A stretch of 62,826 bases of DNA from Tannerella forsythia (GCF_003860135.1 NZ_RQYN01000013.1:1-62826); one strand, 5' to 3'. Counted from the first letter of the stretch, positions 16,361 through 25,454 are shown. Translations and numbers: made by a program. The notes: generated by a model from the sequence alone, not told the origin.

Positions 16361-17017
16361 ATGAAACAAATCTATGGCATGATTTTCTTTTTACTGTTTT
16401 TTGCTGTTGCCGGTATGGCACAGAACGACAGTATCAGCATCCGCTTTATTTCGCTGAACCGTCAATTGACTCTGCTCAATGACTTGAACAGCATTCAGTA
16501 CACCGGATTTACGTGCACCGATACTCTGGCGCACGGCAAACAATTCCTGTTCTACATCGAAGAATACGAGAACGGCGAGAGAGTGCGTCCCGACTCAACG
16601 GGTCTGGAATGTAAGGAACAGCGGATACCGATGGAAGTAAACGGGAAAACCGTCGAATATCGGTATGACCCTTGCCGTTACAGAACGTTTTTGCCGGGCG
16701 ACAGTGTTTTTACGGTGATGCTTGCCGGAAAGCTCGAAGCCGATACCTTCCGCCTGCTGATGGATTATCCCGCTATCCGTCTGACGAAAAAACTCAGAGG
16801 AAATGCGGCTTATTCCCTTCGAACGATTTCTTGCAATAGTGATGGAGGAATGAGACTTCCTGTGGCTAAACTTACTCCCGTTTTTACATATACTCCTCCT
16901 TACGATACCGGAAAAGGCATGGCTTCGTACTGTGTCCTCGATGCGGGAAACGCGAAGGAGCGTTACGCGACATTCGGCATCAAACATTACTATATCATTT
17001 ACCTCATCATACGATAG
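16361..17017 (+). CDS. Exported hypothetical protein with shared signal peptide
   Basis: A 218-residue secreted protein of unknown function. The signal peptide (MKQIYGMIFFLLFFAVAGMA, cleavage before QND) is almost the same as those of the next two genes, although the mature sequences differ. The mature part is beta-rich and holds several cysteines (near residues 48, 85, 103, 158 and 190) that could form disulfides. No catalytic motif is seen. It precedes two thioredoxin-like proteins, so it may be one of their substrates or partners; this is only context. Confidence 0.65.
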   Translation: MKQIYGMIFFLLFFAVAGMAQNDSISIRFISLNRQLTLLNDLNSIQYTGFTCTDTLAHGKQFLFYIEEYENGERVRPDSTGLECKEQRIPMEVNGKTVEYRYDPCRYRTFLPGDSVFTVMLAGKLEADTFRLLMDYPAIRLTKKLRGNAAYSLRTISCNSDGGMRLPVAKLTPVFTYTPPYDTGKGMASYCVLDAGNAKERYATFGIKHYYIIYLIIR

Positions 17018-17068
17018 AATTCGTATGGTAGATGATTTTTTTATTTATTCATTAAATACCCTCATTTT

Positions 17069-17893
17069 ATGAAACGAATTTACATCATCACCGGTTTTCT
17101 GTCGGTCTTTGTTGCGGCCGGCATGGCGCAGGAAATAACGGAAGAGAATTACCTGAAACTGGACAAAGAAATCTGGGAAGCTTATGAACGGCAAAACGAT
17201 TCGATCTATGCCCTGATGAAGCGTGAACCGGAGCGGAAAGAAGCATTGAAACATGAATTTAAAAAGAATCTCGAGGATGCACAGCGACGGAATGAGCAGG
17301 CGGCTTTGCGTTTCGCATCCGTGCCGAGTGGCCTGCAACGGTTGTTTTGGGTACGTCTCAATCTGCCGAAAGATACCGTCGAGGCTGTCTGGAACCGTCT
17401 TCCTGACGAAATGAAAACGTCGCCTTATGGGAAAAGTATCCGCATGCACTTGGATACGCATCAGATAGAAGAAGGAGCCCGCTATGCCGATTTCGAAGCT
17501 ACCGCTGCCGACGGCCGGCCGTTTCGCTTATCATCGCTCGAAGGCAAATACATTGTATTACTCTATGACGGGCTCAGTTGCATGGGCGAAGAGGGACGAA
17601 ATGAGTTGAAGCAGCTGTACGAGTCTACCTCGCGTGACGACTTGGAGATTGTCGTTTACTGTATTTCGAGCAGTCCGGAGCAATTACGGGAAGATTACGT
17701 AGAGAAGATGAACCTTCCTTTTACGCTTGTGTCCGATTTCAAAATGGATCATACGCCGTTTAAAATCATATACGGCGCCCAAGCCCGACCGACGGTTTTT
17801 GTGATTGATCCGACCGGTACAGTCGTACTGAAAACGACCGGAGTCAATCCGCGAGATTTGAACAACATCAAATTGAAACTTCGGAAACCATAA
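17069..17893 (+). CDS. Exported redoxin-like protein with a single active-site-region Cys
   Basis: A 274-residue exported protein: signal peptide MKRIYIITGFLSVFVAAGMA, a helical charged middle, and a C-terminal AhpC/TlpA-like redoxin fold from about residue 135 (GARYADFEATAADGRPFRL, LSSLEGKYIVLLYDG). The thioredoxin CxxC is not intact. The site reads LSCMGEEG, one Cys (171) with the second position lost. The cis-Pro region ARPTVFVIDPTG is conserved. It may act as a one-Cys redoxin or have lost redox activity. It lies between an exported hypothetical gene and a CxxC-containing paralog. Confidence 0.75.
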   Translation: MKRIYIITGFLSVFVAAGMAQEITEENYLKLDKEIWEAYERQNDSIYALMKREPERKEALKHEFKKNLEDAQRRNEQAALRFASVPSGLQRLFWVRLNLPKDTVEAVWNRLPDEMKTSPYGKSIRMHLDTHQIEEGARYADFEATAADGRPFRLSSLEGKYIVLLYDGLSCMGEEGRNELKQLYESTSRDDLEIVVYCISSSPEQLREDYVEKMNLPFTLVSDFKMDHTPFKIIYGAQARPTVFVIDPTGTVVLKTTGVNPRDLNNIKLKLRKP

Positions 17894-17933
17894 TACATAA
17901 CATAGATATTTACCAATAAAACAATCTCATCTT

Positions 17934-20003
17934 ATGAAACGAATTTACATGATGATCGCTTGGGTATCGGTCTTTATTGCGTCCGGCATGCAGGCGCAAA
18001 CGAAGACGGTGGAGCGTCCGCCGGTGATGTATGGCAACACGCATTTGGTCGAATTCAGTAAGGTTACGCTTTCGGATACGGCTACTGTGCTCGATGTCGA
18101 AACCACTTATCAGCCGGGATATAGCATCAAAATCGCCTCCGACACGTACCTGAAAGCGGGCGACAAGAAGTACATGGTCCGTCACGGCGAAGGCCTTACG
18201 CTCGATTCGCTCTTCTGGATGCCACAGTCGGGACAGGCGTCGTTCAAACTTGTTTTCGAGCCGTTACCGCTTAATACGCCGATGTTCGATTTTATGGAAG
18301 GCGATTGCGAGAGCTGCTTTAAAGTCTACGGCGTAGACTTGGTGAACCCGCGCCTGCAACTGCCTCCCATCCCCGAAGAATTTGCGCGGAAACATCAGCC
18401 GGAAGAAAACTTCGTGCCGGGCTTTGAAGAGGGCGAAGCACGTATCAGCGGAAAGCTGTTGGGTTATATGTCTGATCCGGACGAAATAAAACTGCTATAT
18501 ACCGATCCGCTCATTGGAAACAAAGTCGAGCTGTCGATGCCGATCGCGCCCGACGGAACTTTTGGTACGTCTTTCCGCCTTCATTCGCCCGTTCACGTTT
18601 ACTTGCTGTCGAGTACCAGACTGTTTCCGATCAAGGTTGCGCCAGGGAAGGAGTCGAAGGTATTGATTCATCTGCCGGAACTCTACCGTCGCAACTCGCG
18701 TTTGTTCAAGGATAGCGAATCGTATGGAGAGCCGTTCTATTACGCCGGCTATCTGGCCGGACTGAATACCGAACTGAACGATCCTCGTATCTCGCGTGCC
18801 GTCGAAGAGCAGCAGATCGATTCTATTATCGATATGGATATTCACGCGTACAAACAGTATGTCATACGTAAATACGAAGAGGCCGTCGCACATAACGACG
18901 CGCTTGACATTAGTCCGTTGGCCAAAAACGTGTTGAGAGCGGAGGCCGCATTCCAAGTGCAGAACAAGCTCACTTTTCCCGATGTTGCGCTTAGCGAGGC
19001 TTATGCGAAAAAGCACAACTTGTCGCCTAGGGAAGTCACCAAACAATATACCCGTGCGGTCAAACCTCAAGGCTACAATGAATTTCTGCGTCTACTCCCG
19101 TACGACCGTAGCGAATTGCTGCTCGTACCTAACGTTTGGTATGGAATTCAGAATCTGGCCTATGCTTCTCCCGAAAATGTCGGCCTGCTCGACGCGTTGC
19201 GTTATCTGACTGCGCATGAAAAGGTAGCCGCCGAGGATCGCAACGTGCTGAATGCCTATATCGAAGCGATGGAAAAGAACGAAAAATTCACGGATCAACA
19301 ATCGCTCGAAGCGGTTTATACGAAATATAAAAAGTTAGTAGATGCTTACAATAAGGAATATCTGGGCCCCCGCTATCTGACCAAAATGTGGAATACCGAT
19401 AAGGCTTTCCTGCTCGACCTTGTCAGCGCACAGCAGATCTGTGCCGGACTGAAGGACTTCGAGCTGCTTACCGACGAACAAAAAGCCGAACTGGAAACTT
19501 TACCGCCGGCTATCGCCCGAATTATTACCGACGAGAACTCCCGATTGCTGGCACGCATTGAGGAGAACAAGCGCAAGACGGGATTCACGATTCTCGATGT
19601 GCCTCAAAGCCCCGACGAAACGCTTTTCGTTGAGATGCTCAAGCAGTTTAAGGGAAAAGTCGTACTTGTAGACATGTGGGCGACGTGGTGCGGCCCGTGC
19701 CGTATCGCCAACAAGGAGATGGAACCGATCAAGGCGCAACTGGCCGATAAAGATGTCGTATTCCTCTACCTCGCCAGCGAAAACTCGCCCGAAAACACGT
19801 GGAAAAACATGATTGCCGACATCAAGGGACAGCATTACCGAGTCAACAAGGCACAGTGGGACTATCTGAGCAAGAGTCTTAACGCAAGAGGCGTGCCGAC
19901 GTACGTAATCATTGACCGCGAGGGTAATCATGCTTACCACTCGAACGGTTACCCGGGAGCTGAGGTCATTAAAAGCGAACTGCTCAAAGCGCTCGAAAAG
20001 TAA
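17934..20003 (+). CDS. Exported TlpA-like thiol-disulfide oxidoreductase (long form)
   Basis: A 689-residue exported protein. After a signal peptide (MKRIYMMIAWVSVFIASG, cleavage near MQAQ) comes a long N-terminal region of beta-sandwich then helical character. A C-terminal TlpA/thioredoxin domain begins near residue 560, with active site WATWCGPC at about 586-589 and cis-Pro segment ARGVPTYVIID. Large proteins of this type are common in Bacteroidetes and are thought to reduce or isomerise disulfides in the periplasm. A perfect 19-bp inverted repeat follows as terminator. Upstream gene spacing is 40 bp. Confidence 0.85.
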   Translation: MKRIYMMIAWVSVFIASGMQAQTKTVERPPVMYGNTHLVEFSKVTLSDTATVLDVETTYQPGYSIKIASDTYLKAGDKKYMVRHGEGLTLDSLFWMPQSGQASFKLVFEPLPLNTPMFDFMEGDCESCFKVYGVDLVNPRLQLPPIPEEFARKHQPEENFVPGFEEGEARISGKLLGYMSDPDEIKLLYTDPLIGNKVELSMPIAPDGTFGTSFRLHSPVHVYLLSSTRLFPIKVAPGKESKVLIHLPELYRRNSRLFKDSESYGEPFYYAGYLAGLNTELNDPRISRAVEEQQIDSIIDMDIHAYKQYVIRKYEEAVAHNDALDISPLAKNVLRAEAAFQVQNKLTFPDVALSEAYAKKHNLSPREVTKQYTRAVKPQGYNEFLRLLPYDRSELLLVPNVWYGIQNLAYASPENVGLLDALRYLTAHEKVAAEDRNVLNAYIEAMEKNEKFTDQQSLEAVYTKYKKLVDAYNKEYLGPRYLTKMWNTDKAFLLDLVSAQQICAGLKDFELLTDEQKAELETLPPAIARIITDENSRLLARIEENKRKTGFTILDVPQSPDETLFVEMLKQFKGKVVLVDMWATWCGPCRIANKEMEPIKAQLADKDVVFLYLASENSPENTWKNMIADIKGQHYRVNKAQWDYLSKSLNARGVPTYVIIDREGNHAYHSNGYPGAEVIKSELLKALEK

Positions 20004-20020
20004 CACGCCTTATATTCAAC

Positions 20021-20059
20021 CTCTCCGCGCAACTTTTTTCAAAAAAGTTGCGCGGAGAG
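20021..20059 (+). terminator. Perfect 19-bp inverted-repeat terminator
   Basis: CTCTCCGCGCAACTTTTTT and its exact complement surround a single C. The T6/A6 inner part can open as a loop, leaving a 13-bp GC-rich stem. It sits between the TlpA-like gene and the eptA-like gene. Confidence 0.75.
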
Positions 20060-20078
20060 AGATTCAAAACATAATTTG

Positions 20079-21599
20079 ATGCAAAAATTTAAACAATACC
20101 TATCTGTCTGGCTATTCACCGGAGTTACTACCTTATTTGTCGGTCTTGCCTATACGGCTTCCGACTTCTTGACGGCTCCCACACATGCTCTCACCGACCG
20201 TTTGGTTCTTTTCTCCCAATGGCTGGCCATCCTGATCGGGATATTTCCGGTTTTTTATTTGCTTTCGATCAATAAATATGTTTTTGCGGGCATTTATCCT
20301 CTCGTATGCGTGTTGTCCGGTGTATTGGCTTATTTCCGATACACGACCGGCACTATTTTTACGACGATGATCTTTGATGCGGCCCTCGATAACGACCATA
20401 AAATCACACAGGAGTTGATCAGCGTTTGGCTTATCCTGACGATGATCGCCAGCTTATTGGCCGGAGTCGGCTTTGCGGTATATCGCTTTCGCAAGTTACG
20501 GGTTGTGCCTTTGCCGGTTTTACATACCGCTCTGGCTGTGATATTGACGATTGTGGTCTTTCAGTTACCCCGTATCGGACGTCCGATGACGGAACGTATC
20601 CCGATGAATCTGTACTTTATTCCTCAGCGTTATTTTGCCGAGAAGAAAACAGCCCGGAGTTATCGCGAACCGCTTCCCGGAAAAGTTACCGCGCCTGTTG
20701 ATAAGCCCTTGGTCGTACTGATTCTCGGAGAGTCATTGCGCGCCGATCATTTGGGATTGAACGGCTATGCGCGTAACACGACTCCTCTGCTTGCGACTGA
20801 AAGCGTCGTTTCGTTTCCCAACATTTATTCCCCCTATACGTATACGAATCCGAGCATCGCGCATATCATGACCCGTGCCGACAGTCTGGCGCCCGAACGT
20901 GCCGACAGCGAACGCTCTTTCGTCGATCTGTTCAAACGTTGCGGTTTTCCTTCTGTCTGGCTGGGCAATCAGGAGCCGGCCAAAACGTATGTTTATTTTA
21001 TGGAAGAATGCGACCGGTTGATTTATGGGAACATCAACAAATCGTATTACGTGTTCGATCACTGGACGGATGAGTTGTTGCTTCCGCCTCTCGATACGGT
21101 ATTGCCCGATATGACGGACGGAGGATTGGTGATTCTGCACACCATAGGCTCGCACTGGTATTATAATGCGCATTATACGGACGAGTTTCGGCGGTTCGTA
21201 CCTGAAACGAAAAGTCGTATCGTTACGGCCAATACACCGGAAGAAATGATTAACTCTTATGATAATACGGTCGTTTTTACCGATTATTTTATCTCCTCTA
21301 TCATCAATCGACTTCGTGACCGTAAGGCACTGATGATTTATCTGTCCGATCACGGCGAAGCGCTCGGAGAGGATGGTTTGTGGCTTCATGCAAACACGGT
21401 CGATGCCGCTCATAATCCGGCTTGTATCGTCTGGCTTTCCGATGCCTATCGCGAGGCGAAGCCCGGAATGTACGAACGACTGCTACAAAACAGAAACAAA
21501 CGTTATCATACCGATTTTCTTTTTCATACCATACTCGATGGCGCGGGTATAGAAGCCGAGATTTTGCAAAACTCGCAAAGCCTCTTTGCGTCGGAATGA
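20079..21599 (+). CDS. Phosphoethanolamine transferase, EptA-like
   Basis: A 506-residue inner-membrane enzyme of the alkaline-phosphatase superfamily. Five hydrophobic helices fill residues 10-175. They are followed by a periplasmic sulfatase-like domain: ILGESLRADHLGLNGYARNT (metal site and family signature), YTNPSIAHIMTRA (likely nucleophile Thr) and YLSDHGEALGE (metal ligands). Related proteins transfer phosphoethanolamine to lipid A, lowering its negative charge. ATG 20079 is taken; a TTG three bases earlier is in frame. It has its own space behind a strong terminator. The lipid A role is inferred from the family. Confidence 0.85.
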   Translation: MQKFKQYLSVWLFTGVTTLFVGLAYTASDFLTAPTHALTDRLVLFSQWLAILIGIFPVFYLLSINKYVFAGIYPLVCVLSGVLAYFRYTTGTIFTTMIFDAALDNDHKITQELISVWLILTMIASLLAGVGFAVYRFRKLRVVPLPVLHTALAVILTIVVFQLPRIGRPMTERIPMNLYFIPQRYFAEKKTARSYREPLPGKVTAPVDKPLVVLILGESLRADHLGLNGYARNTTPLLATESVVSFPNIYSPYTYTNPSIAHIMTRADSLAPERADSERSFVDLFKRCGFPSVWLGNQEPAKTYVYFMEECDRLIYGNINKSYYVFDHWTDELLLPPLDTVLPDMTDGGLVILHTIGSHWYYNAHYTDEFRRFVPETKSRIVTANTPEEMINSYDNTVVFTDYFISSIINRLRDRKALMIYLSDHGEALGEDGLWLHANTVDAAHNPACIVWLSDAYREAKPGMYERLLQNRNKRYHTDFLFHTILDGAGIEAEILQNSQSLFASE

Positions 21600-21702
21600 A
21601 AAGCTTTGTCTGTCGAGCAGAGGAGATAAATTCTCCGTTTTTGTTGATGAAACACAATAAAAAAGTTTTTGCTGTGACGTCCGGTTTTCAGTTTTCTTTT
21701 TC

Positions 21703-21710
21703 TACCTTTG
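21703..21710 (+). promoter_or_regulatory. Candidate -7 element before a small membrane protein gene
   Basis: TACCTTTG at 21703-21710 is a perfect -7 match 46 bp before ATG 21757; no TTTG occurs at the expected -33 spacing. Confidence 0.4.
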
Positions 21711-21756
21711 TCACGAGAATATATAAAAAGCTGTTTTCTAATTAAAAAAACGAGTC

Positions 21757-22137
21757 ATGAACATGAAGAAAAAATCGGAAGAAAAGAAAAAGGGAGGGCT
21801 TGGTCGTACCTTGACGGTTGTGATCGCGTTGGTTTCGCTCGTGGTGGTAGGAGTGTTTTCTCTTGGGATTGCCGCGGTCAGCTCGACCGAGAGCAGATGC
21901 GAGGAATATGTGATGGACGAGATTTATTCGGGAGGAGTGAAAGACATTGTTTTTCAAGACTCGGCAAACGGTATCTGCCTATACATCAATCGAGGAGAAG
22001 ATCGTCATTCGATAGAAGACCTTCGCTCGGCTTTGCTTGGAAAGAAGGCGGTATACACTTTTACCCGTTGCGGGTGGGCAAAGGCTCATCCTCTCCGCCG
22101 AATCGTATGCGAAGGGCGCGTAGTCTACGAGTCTTAA
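21757..22137 (+). CDS. Small single-pass membrane protein, unknown function
   Basis: A 126-residue protein. A highly basic start (MNMKKKSEEKKKGGLGR) precedes one transmembrane helix (TLTVVIALVSLVVVGVFSLG). A ~80-residue extracytoplasmic domain follows, with two cysteines (near residues 48 and 70) and a third near 107. By the positive-inside rule the N-terminus is cytosolic. I do not recognise the family. The gene stands alone with its own -7 element and runs towards the second 41-bp repeat array, which begins 230 bp beyond its stop. Confidence 0.6.
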   Translation: MNMKKKSEEKKKGGLGRTLTVVIALVSLVVVGVFSLGIAAVSSTESRCEEYVMDEIYSGGVKDIVFQDSANGICLYINRGEDRHSIEDLRSALLGKKAVYTFTRCGWAKAHPLRRIVCEGRVVYES

Positions 22138-22236
22138 GCCAAACAGGAAGTACCGGCATATCTTTCACATTTCCAAGCGGGTGTATCAAAACGAAAAATT
22201 GGGTACATCCGTTTGCGTTTAACGGACTCCGCGTTA

Positions 22237-22301
22237 GGAGCGGAAACGTAAATAAAATGATGAAGCAGCATTTCCATTTACGTCGTGAGCGAATGCGGAA
22301 T
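22237..22301 (+). repeat. Left copy of direct repeat flanking array 2
   Basis: Sixty-five bases from GGAGCGGAAACG to GCGAATGCGGAAT are repeated at 22725-22791 in the same orientation, with a few substitutions and a 2-bp length difference. Each copy carries an internal dyad, ACGTAAAT ... ATTTACGT in this one, able to form a long hairpin. Confidence 0.9.
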
Positions 22302-22368
22302 TCGGGTTAAACCCGATTTTGTTGAGCTGCTTCATCTCGAATCGTTAATAGAATGAAAAATGGGAACG

Positions 22369-22614
22369 CTTCGGGCAATCGCCCGAATGTTAAAACAAAG
22401 TGCGGGAGCCTTCGGGCAATCGCCCGAATGTTAAAACAAAGTGCGGGAGCCTTCGGGTAATCGCCCGAACGTTAAAACAAAATGGGGGAGCTTTCGGGCA
22501 ATCGCCCGAATGTTAAAACAAAGTGCGGGAGCTTTCGGGCAATCGCCCGAACGTTAAAACAACATGCGGGAGGCTTTTCACGGCTCTTAATTCGTTCAAA
22601 CATGATGCGGCGGC
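22369..22614 (+). repeat. Tandem array 2: five 41-bp repeats plus one decayed copy
   Basis: Units start at 22369, 22410, 22451, 22492 and 22533, each exactly 41 bp and nearly identical. A clearly related but decayed sixth unit fills 22574-22614. Each unit contains the perfect hairpin TTCGGGC-AATC-GCCCGAA, then TGTTAAAACAAAGTGCGGGA. The array lies between a plus-strand gene and the minus-strand sigma factor, so it is 3' to both. It is bracketed by a 65-67 bp direct repeat. The whole interval 22138-22859 has no convincing gene. Confidence 0.95.
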
Positions 22615-22724
22615 CTTTTCAGGGTGGTTCGATACGCTGCAAAAAACAACGAGCATCGGTTCGAAGCATAAGGTTAGTCTCCAAGCATGGCGATAGAAAC
22701 GTTTTTATCCCGGCTTCCACGTCC

Positions 22725-22791
22725 GGAGCGGAAGTGTAAATAAAAGGATGCAAAGCAGCATTTCCATTTACGTCGTGAGCGAATGCGGAAT
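22725..22791 (+). repeat. Right copy of direct repeat flanking array 2
   Basis: Sixty-seven bases matching 22237-22301. The stretch AGCAGCATTTCCATTTACG and the bases after it to GCGGAAT are identical in both copies. The internal dyad is weaker here because the left arm reads AGTGTAAAT. Confidence 0.9.
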
Positions 22792-22859
22792 CTGTTTTTA
22801 TTTTTCAGGCAGCGATAATTTCCGGCCGGTATTGTCTTGTTCATCGGGGTAGGCGATCG

Positions 22860-23423
22860 TCAAGTACCGAGCAGCACGAGCAAAGCGGGGAAATAATCTT
22901 TAAGGGCTTGGCGAAGGATTTTAAGGGTTTTCGTGATATGATACTCGATGCTTTTGATTGAAAGTCCGAGATCATTCGCGATTTCGCGATGACTTTGGCG
23001 TTCGTACTTGCTGCGGATAAATATTTGACGCGACTGTTCCGAAAGGGAGTTGAGCGTCTTTTGTATGATGGACTGTATTTCTTCAGAGAAGAGCTGCTCC
23101 GGATTACAAGCTTCGAGGGTGGAGATGCGCACATTCAGTTCCCAGGCCTCATACTCCGAAATAAAACGTTCCACTTCCTCACGTTTTTGCTCACGTCTCA
23201 GGTAATTGATACATCTGTTCTTTACGATGGTCAGGACATAAGCCGGAATATTCGTTTGATGCGGCAGCACGGAGCGGTTTTCCCAATAGTACATCAGACT
23301 GTCCATTACGATATCTTCCGCTGTGGCCGTGTCGCGTACATAGGTACGGGCAAAACGGATGTATCGTTGACGGTAGTCGTGATACAAACGGTTGAAATCA
23401 TATATATCCGTTCTCTTTTCCAC
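22860..23423 (-). CDS. ECF-type RNA polymerase sigma factor, orphan
   Basis: A 187-residue ECF sigma-70 factor of the Bacteroidetes type. Region 2 reads FARTYVRDTATAEDIVMDSL and region 4 reads LGLSIKSIEYHITKTLKILR, with a helix-turn-helix. Most such sigma factors in this phylum sit beside a FecR anti-sigma gene and a SusC/SusD pair; none of these is adjacent here. Its upstream neighbour on the same strand is a DUF3127 gene and downstream lies repeat array 2. How it is held inactive is therefore not visible from the locus. Confidence 0.9.
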   Translation of the reverse strand: MEKRTDIYDFNRLYHDYRQRYIRFARTYVRDTATAEDIVMDSLMYYWENRSVLPHQTNIPAYVLTIVKNRCINYLRREQKREEVERFISEYEAWELNVRISTLEACNPEQLFSEEIQSIIQKTLNSLSEQSRQIFIRSKYERQSHREIANDLGLSIKSIEYHITKTLKILRQALKDYFPALLVLLGT

Positions 23424-23570
23424 AGTTCAGGTTAAAGATTGCAGTATCCGTAGGGGAGAGGGCGGGTATGGTTTATTACCGGCCCCCTCTTACGGGTACT
23501 TCTACCGATTTCATCGCACGTAAGGAAATGACGCATCGGAGCGAAGTGTTTCCTGACTCTCTCTCCGTTT

Positions 23571-23927
23571 TCAGAAAGGCAGATCGTCTGCCGGATCGGA
23601 AGGGGGGATTTCCGGCGGAGGAAGCGGTTGATCGATCGGTTGCATTCCGCCCGATTCGTTGTCCGGCTCCACTCGCCAGGCGCGTATATCGTTATACCAG
23701 CGTCCGTTGTATTCACGGCAATCGATGTCGAACGAAATTTTCAGATCCTGTCCTTCCTGAATGTTAAACTGGTCGATCCGGTCTCCCCAAAGGTTGAACA
23801 TCATTTTTCGCGGATACTGAGCATTCCGGTCGTATTCGATCACGTATTCCTGTTTTCTCCATGTTCCGTTCTTTCCTTCGCCCGTCTGAATCGGCTGAAC
23901 GACGATGATTTTTCCTCTTACTTCCAT
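23571..23927 (-). CDS. DUF3127 protein with SSB-like C-terminal tail
   Basis: A 118-residue protein. Residues 1-90 form a compact beta-rich domain (MEVRGKIIVVQPIQTGEG, EYVIEYDRNAQYPRKMMFNL) matching DUF3127, which has an OB-fold look. The tail is Pro/Asp-rich and ends exactly in DDLPF. That is the acidic-hydrophobic tip by which single-stranded-DNA-binding proteins recruit repair and replication partners. I infer an SSB-like or SSB-partner role. It sits 49 bp downstream of proS on the same strand. A weak GC-rich inverted repeat lies beyond its stop (23448-23495). Confidence 0.75.
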   Translation of the reverse strand: MEVRGKIIVVQPIQTGEGKNGTWRKQEYVIEYDRNAQYPRKMMFNLWGDRIDQFNIQEGQDLKISFDIDCREYNGRWYNDIRAWRVEPDNESGGMQPIDQPLPPPEIPPSDPADDLPF

Positions 23928-23975
23928 ATTTCTTTCACTTTATGATATTTCTAACATCTATTAGCATGGGACTTA

Positions 23976-25454
23976 TTAATACGCTCGTGCGAAAAGAACG
24001 CGTTGGGCGGACGGTTTGCCGGTTACCATACATTGTCCGGGCGTTGTATCGTCGAAAGGAATGCAGCGAATGGTTGCTTTCGTTTCGTTTTTGATGCGTT
24101 CTTCCGTTTCGGGTGTACCGTCCCAATGAGCCAGAATGAAGTTGCCTTCTTCGAGTTTTTCTTTAAATTCTTCATACGTATCGACTTTGACCGTATGCTT
24201 CTCACGGTTATCCAACGCTTTCCGGAAAATATTCTTCTGAATTTCTTCAAGCAGATTCTTCACGTATGCCTCGATTCCGTTGCAGGTAACCGTTTCTTTT
24301 TCGAGCGTATCGCGACGCATGACCTCGATCGTGTTGTTTTCGAGATCGCGTCCTCCCATAGCCAGACGTACCGGTACTCCTTTCAGTTCGTATTCGGCGA
24401 ATTTCCAGCCGGGTTTCTTCGTGTCACGATTGTCATATTTCACGCTGATGCCTAAGGCTTTCAGACCGGCGATGATTTTATCGACCTTCTCGCTGATTTG
24501 CGTCAATTGCTCGGCAGAGCGGTAAATCGGTATGATCACGACTTGTATCGGTGCCAGACGGGGGGGCAGCACCAGCCCGTTGTTGTCGGAGTGCGACATA
24601 ATCAGCGCCCCGATGAGCCGTGTGGAAACGCCCCACGAAGTGGCCCACGCATAGTCGGTCTTTCCTTCTTTATCGATGAAAGTCACATCGAAGGCCTTTC
24701 CGAAATTCTGTCCGAGGAAATGCGACGTACCGGCTTGTAAGGCTTTCCCGTCTTGCATCATCGCCTCAATGGTGTATGTATCGACGGCACCGGCAAACCG
24801 TTCGCTTTCGGTCTTTACGCCTTTGATTACAGGCATAGCCATATAGTTTTCGGCAAAATCGGCATAGACATCCTGCATCTTCCGTGCTTCGATTTCGGCT
24901 TCTTCGCGTGTGGCATGTGCCGTATGCCCCTCCTGCCAGAGGAATTCGGCCGTACGCAGAAACAGGCGCGTACGCATTTCCCAGCGCATCACGTTCGCCC
25001 ACTGGTTGATGAGCAGCGGCAGATCGCGATACGACTGAATCCAGTTTTTATAGGTGTTCCAGATGATGGTTTCGGAGGTGGGGCGGATGATGAGTTCTTC
25101 TTCGAGGCGGGCGGCCGGATCGACGATGACTCCGCTACCTTCCGGGTCATTCTTCAGACGGTAGTGCGTCACAACGGCGCACTCTTTGGCGAACCCTTCG
25201 ACGTGGTCAGCTTCGCGGCTCAGAAACGATTTCGGGATCAGCAGCGGAAAATAAGCATTGTGGTGTCCTGTTTCCTTAAATTTATCGTCGAGAATGCGTT
25301 GCATCTTTTCCCAGATTGCATACCCGTAGGGCTTGATGACCATACAGCCGCGCACAGCCGAATTTTCAGCCAAATCGGCTTTTACGACCAAGTCCTGATA
25401 CCATTGCGAATAATTTTCGTCCTGTGAAGTAAGTTCCTTTAGTTCTTTTGCCAT
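23976..25454 (-). CDS. proS: Prolyl-tRNA synthetase, archaeal/eukaryotic type
   Basis: A 492-residue class II aminoacyl-tRNA synthetase charging tRNA-Pro. It is the short form without the bacterial editing insertion. Motif 2 is in the segment [19 protein letters not shown], then [16 protein letters not shown], then [16 protein letters not shown]. The C-terminal zinc-binding-type extension ends in a Tyr (VLFARAY), as in archaeal-type ProRS. It is the normal form for Bacteroidetes. panB lies 27 bp upstream on the same strand. A tRNA-Pro gene is also in the window (51672) but far away. Confidence 0.95.
   Translation of the reverse strand: MAKELKELTSQDENYSQWYQDLVVKADLAENSAVRGCMVIKPYGYAIWEKMQRILDDKFKETGHHNAYFPLLIPKSFLSREADHVEGFAKECAVVTHYRLKNDPEGSGVIVDPAARLEEELIIRPTSETIIWNTYKNWIQSYRDLPLLINQWANVMRWEMRTRLFLRTAEFLWQEGHTAHATREEAEIEARKMQDVYADFAENYMAMPVIKGVKTESERFAGAVDTYTIEAMMQDGKALQAGTSHFLGQNFGKAFDVTFIDKEGKTDYAWATSWGVSTRLIGALIMSHSDNNGLVLPPRLAPIQVVIIPIYRSAEQLTQISEKVDKIIAGLKALGISVKYDNRDTKKPGWKFAEYELKGVPVRLAMGGRDLENNTIEVMRRDTLEKETVTCNGIEAYVKNLLEEIQKNIFRKALDNREKHTVKVDTYEEFKEKLEEGNFILAHWDGTPETEERIKNETKATIRCIPFDDTTPGQCMVTGKPSAQRVLFARAY

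Noticed and set aside
22482-22739. 85-codon ORF inside repeat array 2
   Set aside because: It reads through the 41-bp repeats and the decayed copy; composition follows the repeat, not a protein family.
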